Below are positions 46,500 to 54,036 of a DNA stretch of 64,000 bases, one piece after another (within the stretch, counting starts at the first letter, position 1; each line of letters begins with the position of its first letter). The translations under genes and the position numbers were made by a program. The stretch is taken from positions 1,241,351 to 1,305,350 of the forward strand of contig NZ_SMFQ01000002.1 in assembly GCF_004339015.1 (NCBI RefSeq), in the 5' to 3' direction. The notes beneath the pieces are model-generated. The model ran no database searches. It was not told where the DNA came from and saw nothing but the letters and a program-made list of their open reading frames with translations. The DNA comes from Cocleimonas flava (GTDB taxonomy: Bacteria > Pseudomonadota > Gammaproteobacteria > Thiotrichales > Thiotrichaceae).

Positions 46500-46912
46500 T
46501 AAGCTGTAGGAAGAACGCTAAGTCTATAAAAAATACACCCCCCTACTTATAGGCACTTTTTCTAAAAAAGTGCCTATAAGTAGGGGGGTGTATTTGGTTT
46601 TAAACCAATGAAATACGTGATGTTTTATTTAACTATTCTTAAAAAGTTAAGTCTGTGTTCAGGAGCATCATGCCATTATTGCACCGTATATCGGAAAAAG
46701 TGGTCAAAAATAATAATAAAAACTACAAGTTAACTAACAAATAAAAACAATCTTGTATAAAAGACTTATTTTGACTTTATTGTGTAAACTAAAAGAATGT
46801 TGAACACGTTAGATAAAGAAAAAGTTTGCTAAAGATCCACACGAAAAAGAAATCGAATACAAATATAGCCTCGGGAAAGTGGCTAATAATTATAATAACG
46901 GAGAGTCATTAA
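46500..46912. other. 413-nt lysC-csrA intergenic region
   Basis: It contains the perfect 31-bp inverted G-run pair (46531-46595) and then about 300 nt of AT-rich DNA leading to csrA. A TTGACT occurs at 46769-46774 but has no good -10 at the right distance. The leader has several GGA motifs near csrA (GGGAAAG and GGAGAG) that could be CsrA autoregulatory sites. I find no tRNA gene here. Confidence 0.5.
46531..46595. repeat. Perfect 31-bp inverted repeat made of two G-run elements (copy 10, paired)
   Basis: The arm 46531-46561 is the exact reverse complement of 46565-46595, with a 3-nt loop (CTA). Each arm is a full-length element: an A-tract, GTGCC, TATAAGTA, six G and TGTATTT. It begins 31 nt after the lysC stop. 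As RNA it forms a very stable hairpin, but it is not followed by a T-tract beyond TATTT. Confidence 0.95.
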
Positions 46913-47113
46913 ATGTTAATTTTAACCAGACGCATCGGTGAAACACTGATGATCGGTGATGATGTAAGCATCACGGTGATAGGTGTGAAAGGCAATCAAG
47001 TACGCATAGGTATAGATGCACCGAAAGAAGTAGCAGTGCATCGTGAAGAAATTTTCAAGCGTATTAAAAGTGATGAATTAAGATTAGTAGAGCCAGAAAA
47101 AAGCGCCAGTTAA
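46913..47113 (+). CDS. csrA: Carbon storage regulator CsrA
   Basis: The 66-residue RNA-binding dimer represses or activates translation by binding GGA-containing leaders. The sequence [40 protein letters not shown] and EEIF is canonical, with the RNA-contacting N-terminal LTRR and the later VHREEI both intact. The Shine-Dalgarno GGAGAG itself contains a GGA, compatible with autoregulation. Confidence 0.98.
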   Translation: MLILTRRIGETLMIGDDVSITVIGVKGNQVRIGIDAPKEVAVHREEIFKRIKSDELRLVEPEKSAS

Positions 47114-47181
47114 TTTTCTGCACTCACTCTGCATTAATCTTTAACCATTTCCTTTCAAAAAGTAGTTATTAAACGTGATAG

Positions 47182-47838
47182 TTAATCTATAACTTTCACG
47201 CCTTCTGTTGCGCCCAAAATAAGTACATCTGCCGGACGTCTGGCAAAAAGCCCAACCGTGACAACACCTGGTAGTCTATTAAACTCGTCCTCCATTTTTA
47301 CCGGCTCAAATATTTCCAGACCATGCACATCAAGAATGATGTTGCCATTATCAGTAGTAAAACCCTCACGTAGCTGAGGTTGCCCGCCCATTTTCACAAT
47401 TTCACGAGCAATATAGCTCCTCGCCATTGGAATCACTTCAACAGGTAACGGAAATTTACCCATAACATCGACCAGCTTGCTGTCATCTGCAATACAGATA
47501 AACTTTTCGCTAGCGCCTGCTACGATTTTTTCACGTGTTAATGCGCCGCCACCGCCTTTGATTAAGTTTAGATGTTTATCAGACTCATCTGCGCCATCGA
47601 CATACAGAGATAACTGTCCTGCATCATTAAGATCCATAACAGGAATACCATGGCTTTTCAGCCTTTCTTCACTGGCGATAGAGCTGGCGACGGTTCCATC
47701 TATTTTGCCCTTCATGGACGACAGTAAATCGATGAAATGATTTGCGGTCGATCCTGTTCCTATACCTACAACCATTCCTGATTCAACATATTCGAGTGCA
47801 GCTTGGGCTGCAGCTTTTTTCATTTCATCTTGTGTCAT
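47182..47838 (-). CDS. rpiA: Ribose-5-phosphate isomerase A
   Basis: The 218-residue enzyme interconverts ribose-5-P and ribulose-5-P in the pentose phosphate pathway. Motifs are [42 protein letters not shown] and a C-terminal [17 protein letters not shown]. It is divergent from ilvA, as in E. coli and many relatives where rpiA and ilvA are neighbours. Confidence 0.96.
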   Translation of the reverse strand: MTQDEMKKAAAQAALEYVESGMVVGIGTGSTANHFIDLLSSMKGKIDGTVASSIASEERLKSHGIPVMDLNDAGQLSLYVDGADESDKHLNLIKGGGGALTREKIVAGASEKFICIADDSKLVDVMGKFPLPVEVIPMARSYIAREIVKMGGQPQLREGFTTDNGNIILDVHGLEIFEPVKMEDEFNRLPGVVTVGLFARRPADVLILGATEGVKVID

Positions 47839-47963
47839 AAGTTAGTCTCGTAAAAATCGTTACTTAAAGGATCTGTAGATAATACCTAAAGTAAGGATGC
47901 CAAGAAACACTTATACCGCTTTATCACTTGCACCTTTTAACTTCAGCTCGTAAAGTCCGCACC

Positions 47964-49496
47964 ATGGATAAGAAATCAGAAACAACTAATCAAATAATAG
48001 AAAAGATCCTCACTGCAAGAGTCTATGATGTAGCCATTGAGACCCCACTTGATGCTGCAAAGTCTTTATCAAAACGTATTGATAATAAAGTCTTTCTAAA
48101 ACGAGAAGATCTACAGCCAGTATTTTCTTTTAAGTTACGTGGCGCGTTTAATCGCATGTTTCACCTATCTGATGAAGAGAAGCAACGAGGTGTTGTTGCA
48201 GCATCTGCGGGTAATCACGCACAAGGTGTGGCTATATCCGGCGCTAAATTAGGGATTAAATCTACCATCGTAATGCCTAAAATTACGCCGGATATCAAAG
48301 TGAAAGGCGTTGAGTCCCACGGTGGCATCGCTGTTTTACACGGTAATACCTTTGATGATGCCTATGCGCATGCTATGGAGCTTTGCAAAAAAGAAGGTAT
48401 GACCTTTATTCATCCTTTTGATGATTTAGATGTTATCGCTGGTCAAGGCACCATAGGTATGGAGCTGTTACGCCAACACCCTGATCCTATTGATGCCATT
48501 TTCGTCTGTGTCGGTGGCGGTGGTCTAATTTCAGGGATTGCGAGTTACATAAAGTACCTTAGCCCTTCTACGAAAATCATCGGCGTAGAGCACGAAGAGG
48601 CGCCAAGTATGACGCGCGCTATAGAAAAAGGTGAGCGAGTGCTTCTCGATAGTATTGGCACATTTGCTGATGGTGCCGCAGTGCGACAGGCTGGTGAGAA
48701 AACATTTGAGATCGCGCGTGACCTGGTTGATGAAATGATTCTGGTGAGCACCGACGAGACGTGTGCAGCGATTAAGGATGTTTTTGAAGATACCCGTACC
48801 TTATTAGAACCTGCTGGCGCATTGGGCGTTGCAGGGCTTAAGAAATATGTTGCTCAAAGCAACATTAAAGACAAACAACTAATAGCCATTAGCAGTGGCG
48901 CAAATATCAATTTTGATCGTCTGCGCCATGTCGCCGAACGCGCTGAGCTGGGTGAGAAAAGAGAAGCCATATTTGCCGTGACTATTCCAGAACGTCCAAA
49001 TAGTTTTAGGGATTTCTGTAGCGCTTTAGGTGATAGAAGTATTACCGAGTTTAATTACCGCTATTCCGATACCGCAGATGCTCAGGTCTTTACAGGTGTA
49101 AAGATTTCAGAAGGGGATAAAGAGAAGTCTCTGATCATGGAGACCTTGGAACAGAAAGGTTATAAAGTTCTCGATCTAAGTGATAATGAAGTCGCTAAAG
49201 TCCATCTACGTTTTATGGTAGGTGGTCATGCCCAAGGTATTAAAGACGAAGTATTGTATCGCTTTAGTTTTCCAGAACGTCCAGGGGCTTTATTGCACTT
49301 TTTAACCAGTATGGGTGGAATCTGGAATATCAGTTTATTCCATTATCGAAATCACGGTTCTGACTTCGGTCGTGTGCTTACAGGTATTCAAGTTCCAGTG
49401 GATGAAAGAGAAAAATTCTGTGAATTCCTCAAAGACCTGGGATATGAGCATTGGGAAGAGACAAATAACCCTGCATATCAAAGCTTTTTGCGTTAA
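47964..49496 (+). CDS. ilvA: Threonine dehydratase, biosynthetic
   Basis: The start at 47964 (MDKKSETTNQIIEK) gives 510 residues, the usual size; an upstream in-frame ATG at 47928 adds 12. The PLP enzyme converts threonine to 2-oxobutanoate for isoleucine synthesis. The PLP Lys is residue 57 in FSFKLRGAFNRM, followed by ASAGNHAQGVA, VGGGGLISG and two C-terminal ACT-like domains with FPERPGALLHFL, so isoleucine feedback is expected. Confidence 0.95.
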   Translation: MDKKSETTNQIIEKILTARVYDVAIETPLDAAKSLSKRIDNKVFLKREDLQPVFSFKLRGAFNRMFHLSDEEKQRGVVAASAGNHAQGVAISGAKLGIKSTIVMPKITPDIKVKGVESHGGIAVLHGNTFDDAYAHAMELCKKEGMTFIHPFDDLDVIAGQGTIGMELLRQHPDPIDAIFVCVGGGGLISGIASYIKYLSPSTKIIGVEHEEAPSMTRAIEKGERVLLDSIGTFADGAAVRQAGEKTFEIARDLVDEMILVSTDETCAAIKDVFEDTRTLLEPAGALGVAGLKKYVAQSNIKDKQLIAISSGANINFDRLRHVAERAELGEKREAIFAVTIPERPNSFRDFCSALGDRSITEFNYRYSDTADAQVFTGVKISEGDKEKSLIMETLEQKGYKVLDLSDNEVAKVHLRFMVGGHAQGIKDEVLYRFSFPERPGALLHFLTSMGGIWNISLFHYRNHGSDFGRVLTGIQVPVDEREKFCEFLKDLGYEHWEETNNPAYQSFLR

Positions 49497-49552
49497 TTTT
49501 GATGTGATTTTAGTTAAATATGCAAATAATGCTGAATTAGATCAGATTAAGC

Positions 49553-49581
49553 TTGATGCAGTCAGCATGTTTCGCTAAAAT
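49553..49581 (+). promoter_or_regulatory. Sigma-70-type promoter for rpmB-rpmG
   Basis: TTGATG (49553-49558), a 17-nt spacer and TAAAAT (49576-49581) match the consensus at 4/6 and 5/6. Transcription would begin near 49588, giving a leader of about 87 nt before rpmB. Confidence 0.6.
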
Positions 49582-49593
49582 CACTCGCCTTTC

Positions 49594-49643
49594 GACTCTC
49601 CAGTACTTTAGTTTCTTGTTTTAAAGTATCTATTAAGAGAGTC
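49594..49643 (+). promoter_or_regulatory. Two-tier hairpin in the rpmB leader
   Basis: GACTCTC (49594-49600) pairs with GAGAGTC (49637-49643), and inside it TACTTTA (49604-49610) pairs with TAAAGTA (49622-49628). It lies at the 5' end of the predicted rpmBG transcript and is a candidate autoregulatory leader or weak attenuator. Confidence 0.5.
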
Positions 49644-49674
49644 TTTGTAATTATAAGAATTTTGGAGATTTATC

Positions 49675-49911
49675 ATGGCTAAAGTTTGCCAGGTAACAGG
49701 AAAGCGTCCGGTTTCGGGAAATAATGTTTCTCATGCGCACAATAAAACCAAGCGTCGTTTTTTACCTAACTTACACTCTCACCGTTTTTGGGTTGAATCT
49801 GAAAACCGTTTCGTTAAGTTGCGTTTAACGGCAAAAGGAATGCGTATCATCGATAAGAATGGTATTGATTCTGTTTTAGCTGATATCCGTGCTCGCGGCG
49901 AAAAAGTTTAA
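49675..49911 (+). CDS. rpmB: 50S ribosomal protein L28
   Basis: The 78-residue protein matches bacterial L28 along its length ([50 protein letters not shown]). It lacks zinc-ribbon cysteines apart from the single Cys 5. GGAG lies upstream. rpmG follows after 52 nt. Confidence 0.98.
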   Translation: MAKVCQVTGKRPVSGNNVSHAHNKTKRRFLPNLHSHRFWVESENRFVKLRLTAKGMRIIDKNGIDSVLADIRARGEKV

Positions 49912-49963
49912 TCCAAGACTGAATATAGTCTTAAACTGTATATAGTCTTAAAGGAGAATAATC

Positions 49964-50119
49964 ATGCGTGATAAAATCAAATTAGTTTCAACTGCTGGTA
50001 CTGGTTACTTCTATACCACTACTAAGAACAAACGTACTATGACTGAGAAATTAGTTATGAAGAAGTACGACCCTAAGGTTCGTAAGCACGTTGAATTTAA
50101 AGAAGCTAAGATCAAGTAA
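49964..50119 (+). CDS. rpmG: 50S ribosomal protein L33
   Basis: The 51-residue product ([50 protein letters not shown]) is L33 of the zinc-free type: the Cys pairs of C+ forms are absent. AAGGAG lies 8 nt before the ATG. It forms the standard rpmB-rpmG operon and is followed by an intrinsic terminator. The spacer contains ATATAGTCTTAAA twice (49923-49935 and 49940-49952). Confidence 0.98.
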   Translation: MRDKIKLVSTAGTGYFYTTTKNKRTMTEKLVMKKYDPKVRKHVEFKEAKIK

Positions 50120-50152
50120 TTAGATCGTTAAGCTCTTTATAAAGAACAGAAA

Positions 50153-50176
50153 AAGCCCGGTTAGCCGGGCTTTTTT
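50153..50176 (+). terminator. Intrinsic terminator of rpmBG
   Basis: AAGCCCGG (50153-50160) pairs with CCGGGCTT (50165-50172) around TTAG, and TTTTTT follows. Confidence 0.92.
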
Positions 50177-50285
50177 GTGCCTGTTAATCTATTAATAATT
50201 GATCTTGAGTGATTGCAATTCTGTTTCCTAATCCTTTAAAAGCGATATAAATCAACGCATAAAGTAGCCAATAGATTAATTTACA

Positions 50286-50316
50286 AAGCCACCCCCCGGC
50301 TTTGAGGGCTTTTTTT
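50286..50316 (-). repeat. Dispersed G-run element, copy 11 (reverse orientation)
   Basis: On the minus strand: an A-tract, GCCCTCAAAGCC, six G, TGGCTT. On the plus strand it ends in a T-tract, like a second terminator behind rpmBG. TA of the usual AAGTA is CC here. Confidence 0.75.
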
Positions 50317-50418
50317 ATAAGGTCTTATGATTGTTCATCATTTACACATCCATTACCCACAAACAAGTAGCACGAGAGCTACTTGTTTGATTGCCTAATT
50401 GTTTCTTAGCTAATGAAG

Positions 50419-51264
50419 CTAATGAGAAATTTTTACGATTGATTTGTACAAAGTAGAATTTGGGATAGAAACCGTCTCATTGTCCGAAAGCTCGATAATC
50501 GTATTCAAGGTACTCACTTCCTGAATGTTGCCTTTAACATCGTCAATTTCTACGTGCTCACCCGGTTTGAAATGTTCTCGTGCATAAATGCCTGAGAGTA
50601 AATTGTGGGCGACTTCTCTTGCCCCGAACCCCACTGAAAAGGCTAGTGCGAGCATAATGCCGCTAACAACGATCATGATAATGCTATGCAGTAGCTTTGT
50701 TTCTATTTCTAACTGCTCAAGCGCGACTAAAACAATCACAGTCACCATGATGCCGTAGATTAAATTGCCCAAAGACTTGGCGGAATCGGAACCTATGGTA
50801 GAGGGCTTATCAATAATTGAGCGGCGCAGGAATTGTGCGAACATAATTCCGAAGATGACAATAACCAGCGCAGTAATGATTTTAGGTAAAAAGCTGATAA
50901 CACCTTTGAAAAGGTTAACCAATTCGGTCAAGCCCAGTGTGTTCGCCGCGGGAACCAGAAATATAAACAATACCAGCCAAAATATAATTTTTCCGGCGAG
51001 TAGAGAAGGTCGTCTCGCGAGCCCTGCATCTTGCATGACATCGGAAACTCCTGCATTTCTACTCATCCGATCTATGCCAATTTTCCGGAATAATGAGCTA
51101 CCAATCTTTTTAAGAATGAAGGCAATGATTAAACCAACAAGTAAAATTACTACTGCGCCTAAAAGGTTAGGTAAAAAAGCAATCAGATCAGCCCACTGAC
51201 TATTAAGATTTTCTACGACAGTGGTTTTGAGTTTGCTTATATCAAGCAGTGCATCTGTATCCAT
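50419..51264 (-). CDS. Small MscS-type mechanosensitive channel
   Basis: The 281-residue inner-membrane protein has an N-terminal conserved TM helix (FLPNLLGAVVILLVGLIIAFIL), further helices near 90-135 and 165-215, and the MscS pore/beta domain (ALAFSVGFGAREVAHNLLSG, GEHVEIDDVKGNIQEVSTLNT, VSIPNSTLYKS). Such channels release osmolytes on hypo-osmotic shock. It is the last gene of the ECF sigma operon, 48 nt behind a small membrane protein, so it is a likely member of that regulon. Confidence 0.88.
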   Translation of the reverse strand: MDTDALLDISKLKTTVVENLNSQWADLIAFLPNLLGAVVILLVGLIIAFILKKIGSSLFRKIGIDRMSRNAGVSDVMQDAGLARRPSLLAGKIIFWLVLFIFLVPAANTLGLTELVNLFKGVISFLPKIITALVIVIFGIMFAQFLRRSIIDKPSTIGSDSAKSLGNLIYGIMVTVIVLVALEQLEIETKLLHSIIMIVVSGIMLALAFSVGFGAREVAHNLLSGIYAREHFKPGEHVEIDDVKGNIQEVSTLNTIIELSDNETVSIPNSTLYKSIVKISH

Positions 51265-51312
51265 TGAGAATAGTTCCGTTTTATTTAATAGATAAGGTAA
51301 GAGTGTTTGCTC

Positions 51313-51537
51313 TTAAGTTCTACTGGTTAAAAGTTTTAAAAATAATGACAGCATCGAAATCATGGCGAATATGGTATTGCTCGTTAAGATCAGTACATCG
51401 CGTAAAGCAACTTCATGCAGGCTTCGTTGCAGAATAGATCTTATTCGTGACTTTGCAGGTACTTTTGATTTTCTTTTACTCTGCAAGAACAGGTCTTTTA
51501 TTAATAATTCCAGTTCTTTGTTTTCTTCTTGCGTCAT
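51313..51537 (-). CDS. Small single-helix membrane protein, possible anti-sigma or accessory factor
   Basis: The 74-residue frame lies between the ECF sigma gene and mscS with equal 48-nt gaps. It has a charged, helical N-terminal half (KELELLIKDLFLQSKRKSK) and one C-terminal hydrophobic helix (VLILTSNTIFAMISMLSLFL). A cytosolic segment followed by a TM anchor behind a sigma gene is the layout of membrane anti-sigma factors. It is shorter than most and lacks the HxxxCxxC zinc motif, so that role is only a guess. Confidence 0.6.
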   Translation of the reverse strand: MTQEENKELELLIKDLFLQSKRKSKVPAKSRIRSILQRSLHEVALRDVLILTSNTIFAMISMLSLFLKLLTSRT

Positions 51538-51585
51538 TGTCGTTGCTTCATTTAAGTTGAATAAGTTATATAGCGCTTCACACTG

Positions 51586-52167
51586 CTACAAACAGAATTT
51601 TTCGTAGAGGCCTTTGAATTTTTCCAAAGCCCGATAAAACCCCATTTTCGTTGCGCTAAGTTTTTTCCCGATGATTTCAGCAATATCGTCAATCGGTAAT
51701 TCACTGGTGAAACGTAACAGGATCATATCTCGTTCTTCCGCTTTCATTTTGTGAATGACTTCCTGGATACATTTTTTCTCATCAAGTGTTTCTGCATCTT
51801 TGCTGTTGTCTTCATTCTCATCTTGATATTCATCTTCTGCATGTTCGTTGCCATATTCGTAACGCTGATTGTGTAGCTGTTTTTTAGCTAACAAGGTTTT
51901 GCAATGGTTGATGGCAATACTAAATATCCATGTTGTAAACGTTGAGCGGTTATCAAAAGATTGAAGCGCATGGAAAACCTTCATAAAGACTTCCTGAGTA
52001 GCGTCTTCAGCATCACTTTCAGCAGATAAATAACGCTTACACAGATAAAACACTTTTTTCTGGTAGCGTTTAACAAGTTCCTCAAAACCCGAAGGGATAT
52101 AGGGTAGTTGTTCTTTGCAGAGAGCGATCAGTTCATCTTCGCCTAGTAAATTCAGTTCTGTTTTCAT
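51586..52167 (-). CDS. ECF-family RNA polymerase sigma factor
   Basis: The 193-residue protein has sigma region 2 (FEELVKRYQKKVFYLCKRYL, ESDAEDATQEVFMKVFHAL, STFTTWIFSIAINHCKTLL). An acidic linker of about 40 residues (EHAEDEYQDENEDNSKDAE) leads to sigma region 4 (MKAEERDMILLRFTSELPID, IAEIIGKKLSATKMGFYRAL). The linker is longer and more acidic than usual. A promoter-like GTGACTTT-N12-TAAGTCT lies 16 nt before its ATG, matching one before the opposite outer-membrane gene, which points to autoregulation. Confidence 0.92.
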   Translation of the reverse strand: MKTELNLLGEDELIALCKEQLPYIPSGFEELVKRYQKKVFYLCKRYLSAESDAEDATQEVFMKVFHALQSFDNRSTFTTWIFSIAINHCKTLLAKKQLHNQRYEYGNEHAEDEYQDENEDNSKDAETLDEKKCIQEVIHKMKAEERDMILLRFTSELPIDDIAEIIGKKLSATKMGFYRALEKFKGLYEKFCL

Positions 52168-52182
52168 GGTTTAACAGTATTG

Positions 52183-52209
52183 AGACTTAGTCAGTGGATG
52201 AAAAGTCAC
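52183..52209 (-). promoter_or_regulatory. Candidate ECF promoter of the sigma gene
   Basis: On the minus strand: GTGACTTT (52209-52202), a 12-nt spacer, TAAGTCT (52189-52183). It shares both boxes and the exact spacing with the element at 52442-52468. The start codon is only 16 nt downstream, so the mRNA would have a very short leader. Confidence 0.6.
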
Positions 52210-52441
52210 AAAAATATCTTCTCTTATACGGTGATTCTGGCTTTTTCTCTTTTTAGCAAAAACAGAAAAGTCTAATTATTGTGTTAAAGGGATTAATTAT
52301 TGTTGGGTTTCTCGTGGGTTCAGTAAGTAATTGGCTTGCTTAAATAACGTTGCAACAGCCATGTAAATAGGCGTTTAACAGAACACTTATGACTGATTGT
52401 ATCGATTTGTTTGCTTATTTGTTATTTTTTTAATTATTTTT

Positions 52442-52468
52442 GTGACTTTCTGAAATGTGCCTAAGTCT
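52442..52468 (+). promoter_or_regulatory. Candidate ECF promoter of the outer-membrane protein gene
   Basis: GTGACTTT (52442-52449), a 12-nt spacer, TAAGTCT (52462-52468). The spacer sequence is unlike that of the partner promoter while the boxes are identical, as expected for conserved sigma contacts. The leader would be about 80 nt. Confidence 0.62.
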
Positions 52469-52554
52469 AATTATTGAATCCGATAATTTATCGGTAATTT
52501 TAAAAGCTCTTTTAGGAAAGAGTTAAGTGACTTTAATAACAAAGGTATTACTCC

Positions 52555-53727
52555 ATGAAAAAACAAAATGTACTAACTGCTGCTGTAATGATGGCTTTCT
52601 CAGGAACAGCATTTGCTGAGCCTTTAATTACTGACTACAAAGAAGCAACTTCTGCGTATGAAGATGCTTATGTGTCTGGTAACTTTAACTCAAACGATGG
52701 TAATCAGGATCAGGCTAGCTATAACCTGGACCTAACATTGGACTACGAGAAAGTATTCAGCTCTCCAAACCGTAACACTAAAATCGACTTTTTGGGCACA
52801 GGCTCTTCTGCTAAAGGCGGAAATGATGGCGATAAGAGCTCAAGCACTTATCAGGCATTAGGTTCAGCAACAGTAGATAACTACTTCACACCGAATAGCA
52901 ATGCAGGTTTTTGGTATGGTAAAGGCGAAGTTGGCGTTCAAAAAGATCAGGAAGACCCGTTCACAAAAGCAACAGCAGGTATCGGTTATGGCCGTGTTGT
53001 TAACGTAACGCCAATGGCTTATGCAATCAGAATCATGCAAAAACTTCGTGAAGATGGATTTTTGAAAGCTGACCCTAGCAATGATATTTACCAGCAAGTT
53101 GCAGTAATTGTAGATAAAGAGTCTGAGTACAAGTCTAAGTACGGCCTTAAAGATTATAAGCAATACTGGTTACAGGATATTCAGAAAGTTATTGAGACTT
53201 CTGGAATGGTTAAAGGCGACTTTAATGCAAGAGCCGTTGTTCAGACTTACGACGTATTAGAAAACGAGCGTGTTTCTACACGTAAAAACGGTTGGTTAGT
53301 GCGTGCAGGTGTTGGTGCGGTATTAAGTAACTACGACGGTTCAGATGGAAAACCAGCGTTGGAAGTGGGTGCTGAATACCACAGACCAATTAACAACAAG
53401 ACACAGTTCTCAAATGAAGCGATTGCAACAGCTACATTAGATGATGATGACAACGGTTATAACTTCAATAACGCGATGAGTTTAACCTACGAATTGTCTG
53501 ACTTGATCGATTGGGAAAACAAATGGACGTTAGCGTATGCAACATCTGACGATACAGATGATGTTACAACGAACACATTAAGTTCTGCGTTTTACTACAG
53601 CCTAACTAACCAACTTGATTTTGGTGTAGAGGGCAAGTTAACCAAGCTTGATGACAGCATTTCTAATAATGGCAATGACGACGTTGATAAGAGTTTAACA
53701 ATGGGTGTTAAGTACCGTTTGAAGTAA
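52555..53727 (+). CDS. Outer-membrane beta-barrel protein of unknown family
   Basis: The 390-residue protein has a signal peptide (MKKQNVLTAAVMMAFSGTAFA, cleaved near residue 21). Its many amphipathic strands are rich in Gly, Tyr and Asp (for example FWYGKGEVGVQK, GWLVRAGVGAVLSNY, ALEVGAEYHRPI, LDFGVEGKLTKL), ending LTMGVKYRLK. A more helical insert lies near residues 155-220. This looks like an outer-membrane barrel of about 14 strands with a plug or extracellular part. I recognise no named family. The upstream promoter element ties it to the ECF sigma factor. Confidence 0.72.
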   Translation: MKKQNVLTAAVMMAFSGTAFAEPLITDYKEATSAYEDAYVSGNFNSNDGNQDQASYNLDLTLDYEKVFSSPNRNTKIDFLGTGSSAKGGNDGDKSSSTYQALGSATVDNYFTPNSNAGFWYGKGEVGVQKDQEDPFTKATAGIGYGRVVNVTPMAYAIRIMQKLREDGFLKADPSNDIYQQVAVIVDKESEYKSKYGLKDYKQYWLQDIQKVIETSGMVKGDFNARAVVQTYDVLENERVSTRKNGWLVRAGVGAVLSNYDGSDGKPALEVGAEYHRPINNKTQFSNEAIATATLDDDDNGYNFNNAMSLTYELSDLIDWENKWTLAYATSDDTDDVTTNTLSSAFYYSLTNQLDFGVEGKLTKLDDSISNNGNDDVDKSLTMGVKYRLK

Positions 53728-53776
53728 TAGTTGGCAGTAGTACCGTCAGGTGAATCTTCCTAAATGCCTGACGTTT

Positions 53777-53806
53777 TGGGGGTTATTTGTTTAGCCCCCA
53801 CTTTAT
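53777..53806 (+). terminator. First terminator after the outer-membrane protein gene
   Basis: TGGGGGTTA (53777-53785) pairs with TAGCCCCCA (53792-53800), including one G-T pair, then CTTTATTTT. Confidence 0.65.
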
Positions 53807-53861
53807 TTTGGTAGGTTGAAATCCCGAAAGTTTCAATCACTAAAAGTGATTTAAAATCACA

Positions 53862-53889
53862 AAAAAGCCCGGTTTATCCGGGCTTTTTT
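53862..53889 (+). terminator. Second, strong intrinsic terminator
   Basis: AAAAAGCCCGG (53862-53872) pairs with CCGGGCTTTTT (53878-53888) around TTTAT. A further hairpin, AATCACT-AAA-AGTGATT, lies just upstream (53835-53851). Confidence 0.92.
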
Positions 53890-53932
53890 TATGCATAAAG
53901 TTTGTAGTAACTTTTCAGCAATAATAAAAAAC

Positions 53933-54008
53933 GCCTAGTTCTGCGTGAATTCTATTTTCGTTTTCAAATAACAAACACGAAATATCGCTCATAAGTAGGG
54001 GGGTGCCA
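53933..54008 (+). repeat. 76-bp dispersed element, long form (copy B, G-run copy 12)
   Basis: It aligns ungapped with 11725-11800 at about 75 percent identity. Here the G-run end is intact (CATAAGTA, six G, TGCC). Its outer parts (A-tract, GCCTA and ATAAGTA plus the G-run) equal the short element, split by about 53 nt. It ends 29 nt from the stop of the minus-strand channel gene. Confidence 0.8.
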
Positions 54009-54036
54009 AAATTGCTATGGATGAATCAATCAATAA

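Larger units (their letters stand above)
52168..52554. other. 387-nt divergent region between the ECF sigma gene and the outer-membrane protein gene
   Basis: Besides the two matched promoter-like elements, it contains a 14-nt direct repeat AAGTCTAATTATTG (52268-52281 and 52463-52476). The second copy includes the -10 of the plus-strand promoter. A CCGATA-ATT-TATCGG hairpin lies at 52480-52494, near the expected 5' end of the plus-strand mRNA. Confidence 0.7.

Noticed and set aside
46648-46654. TAAGTCT upstream of csrA as an ECF promoter
   Set aside because: The -35 position has TTTAACTA, not GTGACTTT; one box alone is not sufficient.
46769-46790. TTGACT upstream of csrA as a sigma-70 promoter
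   Set aside because: No acceptable -10 at 16-18 nt.
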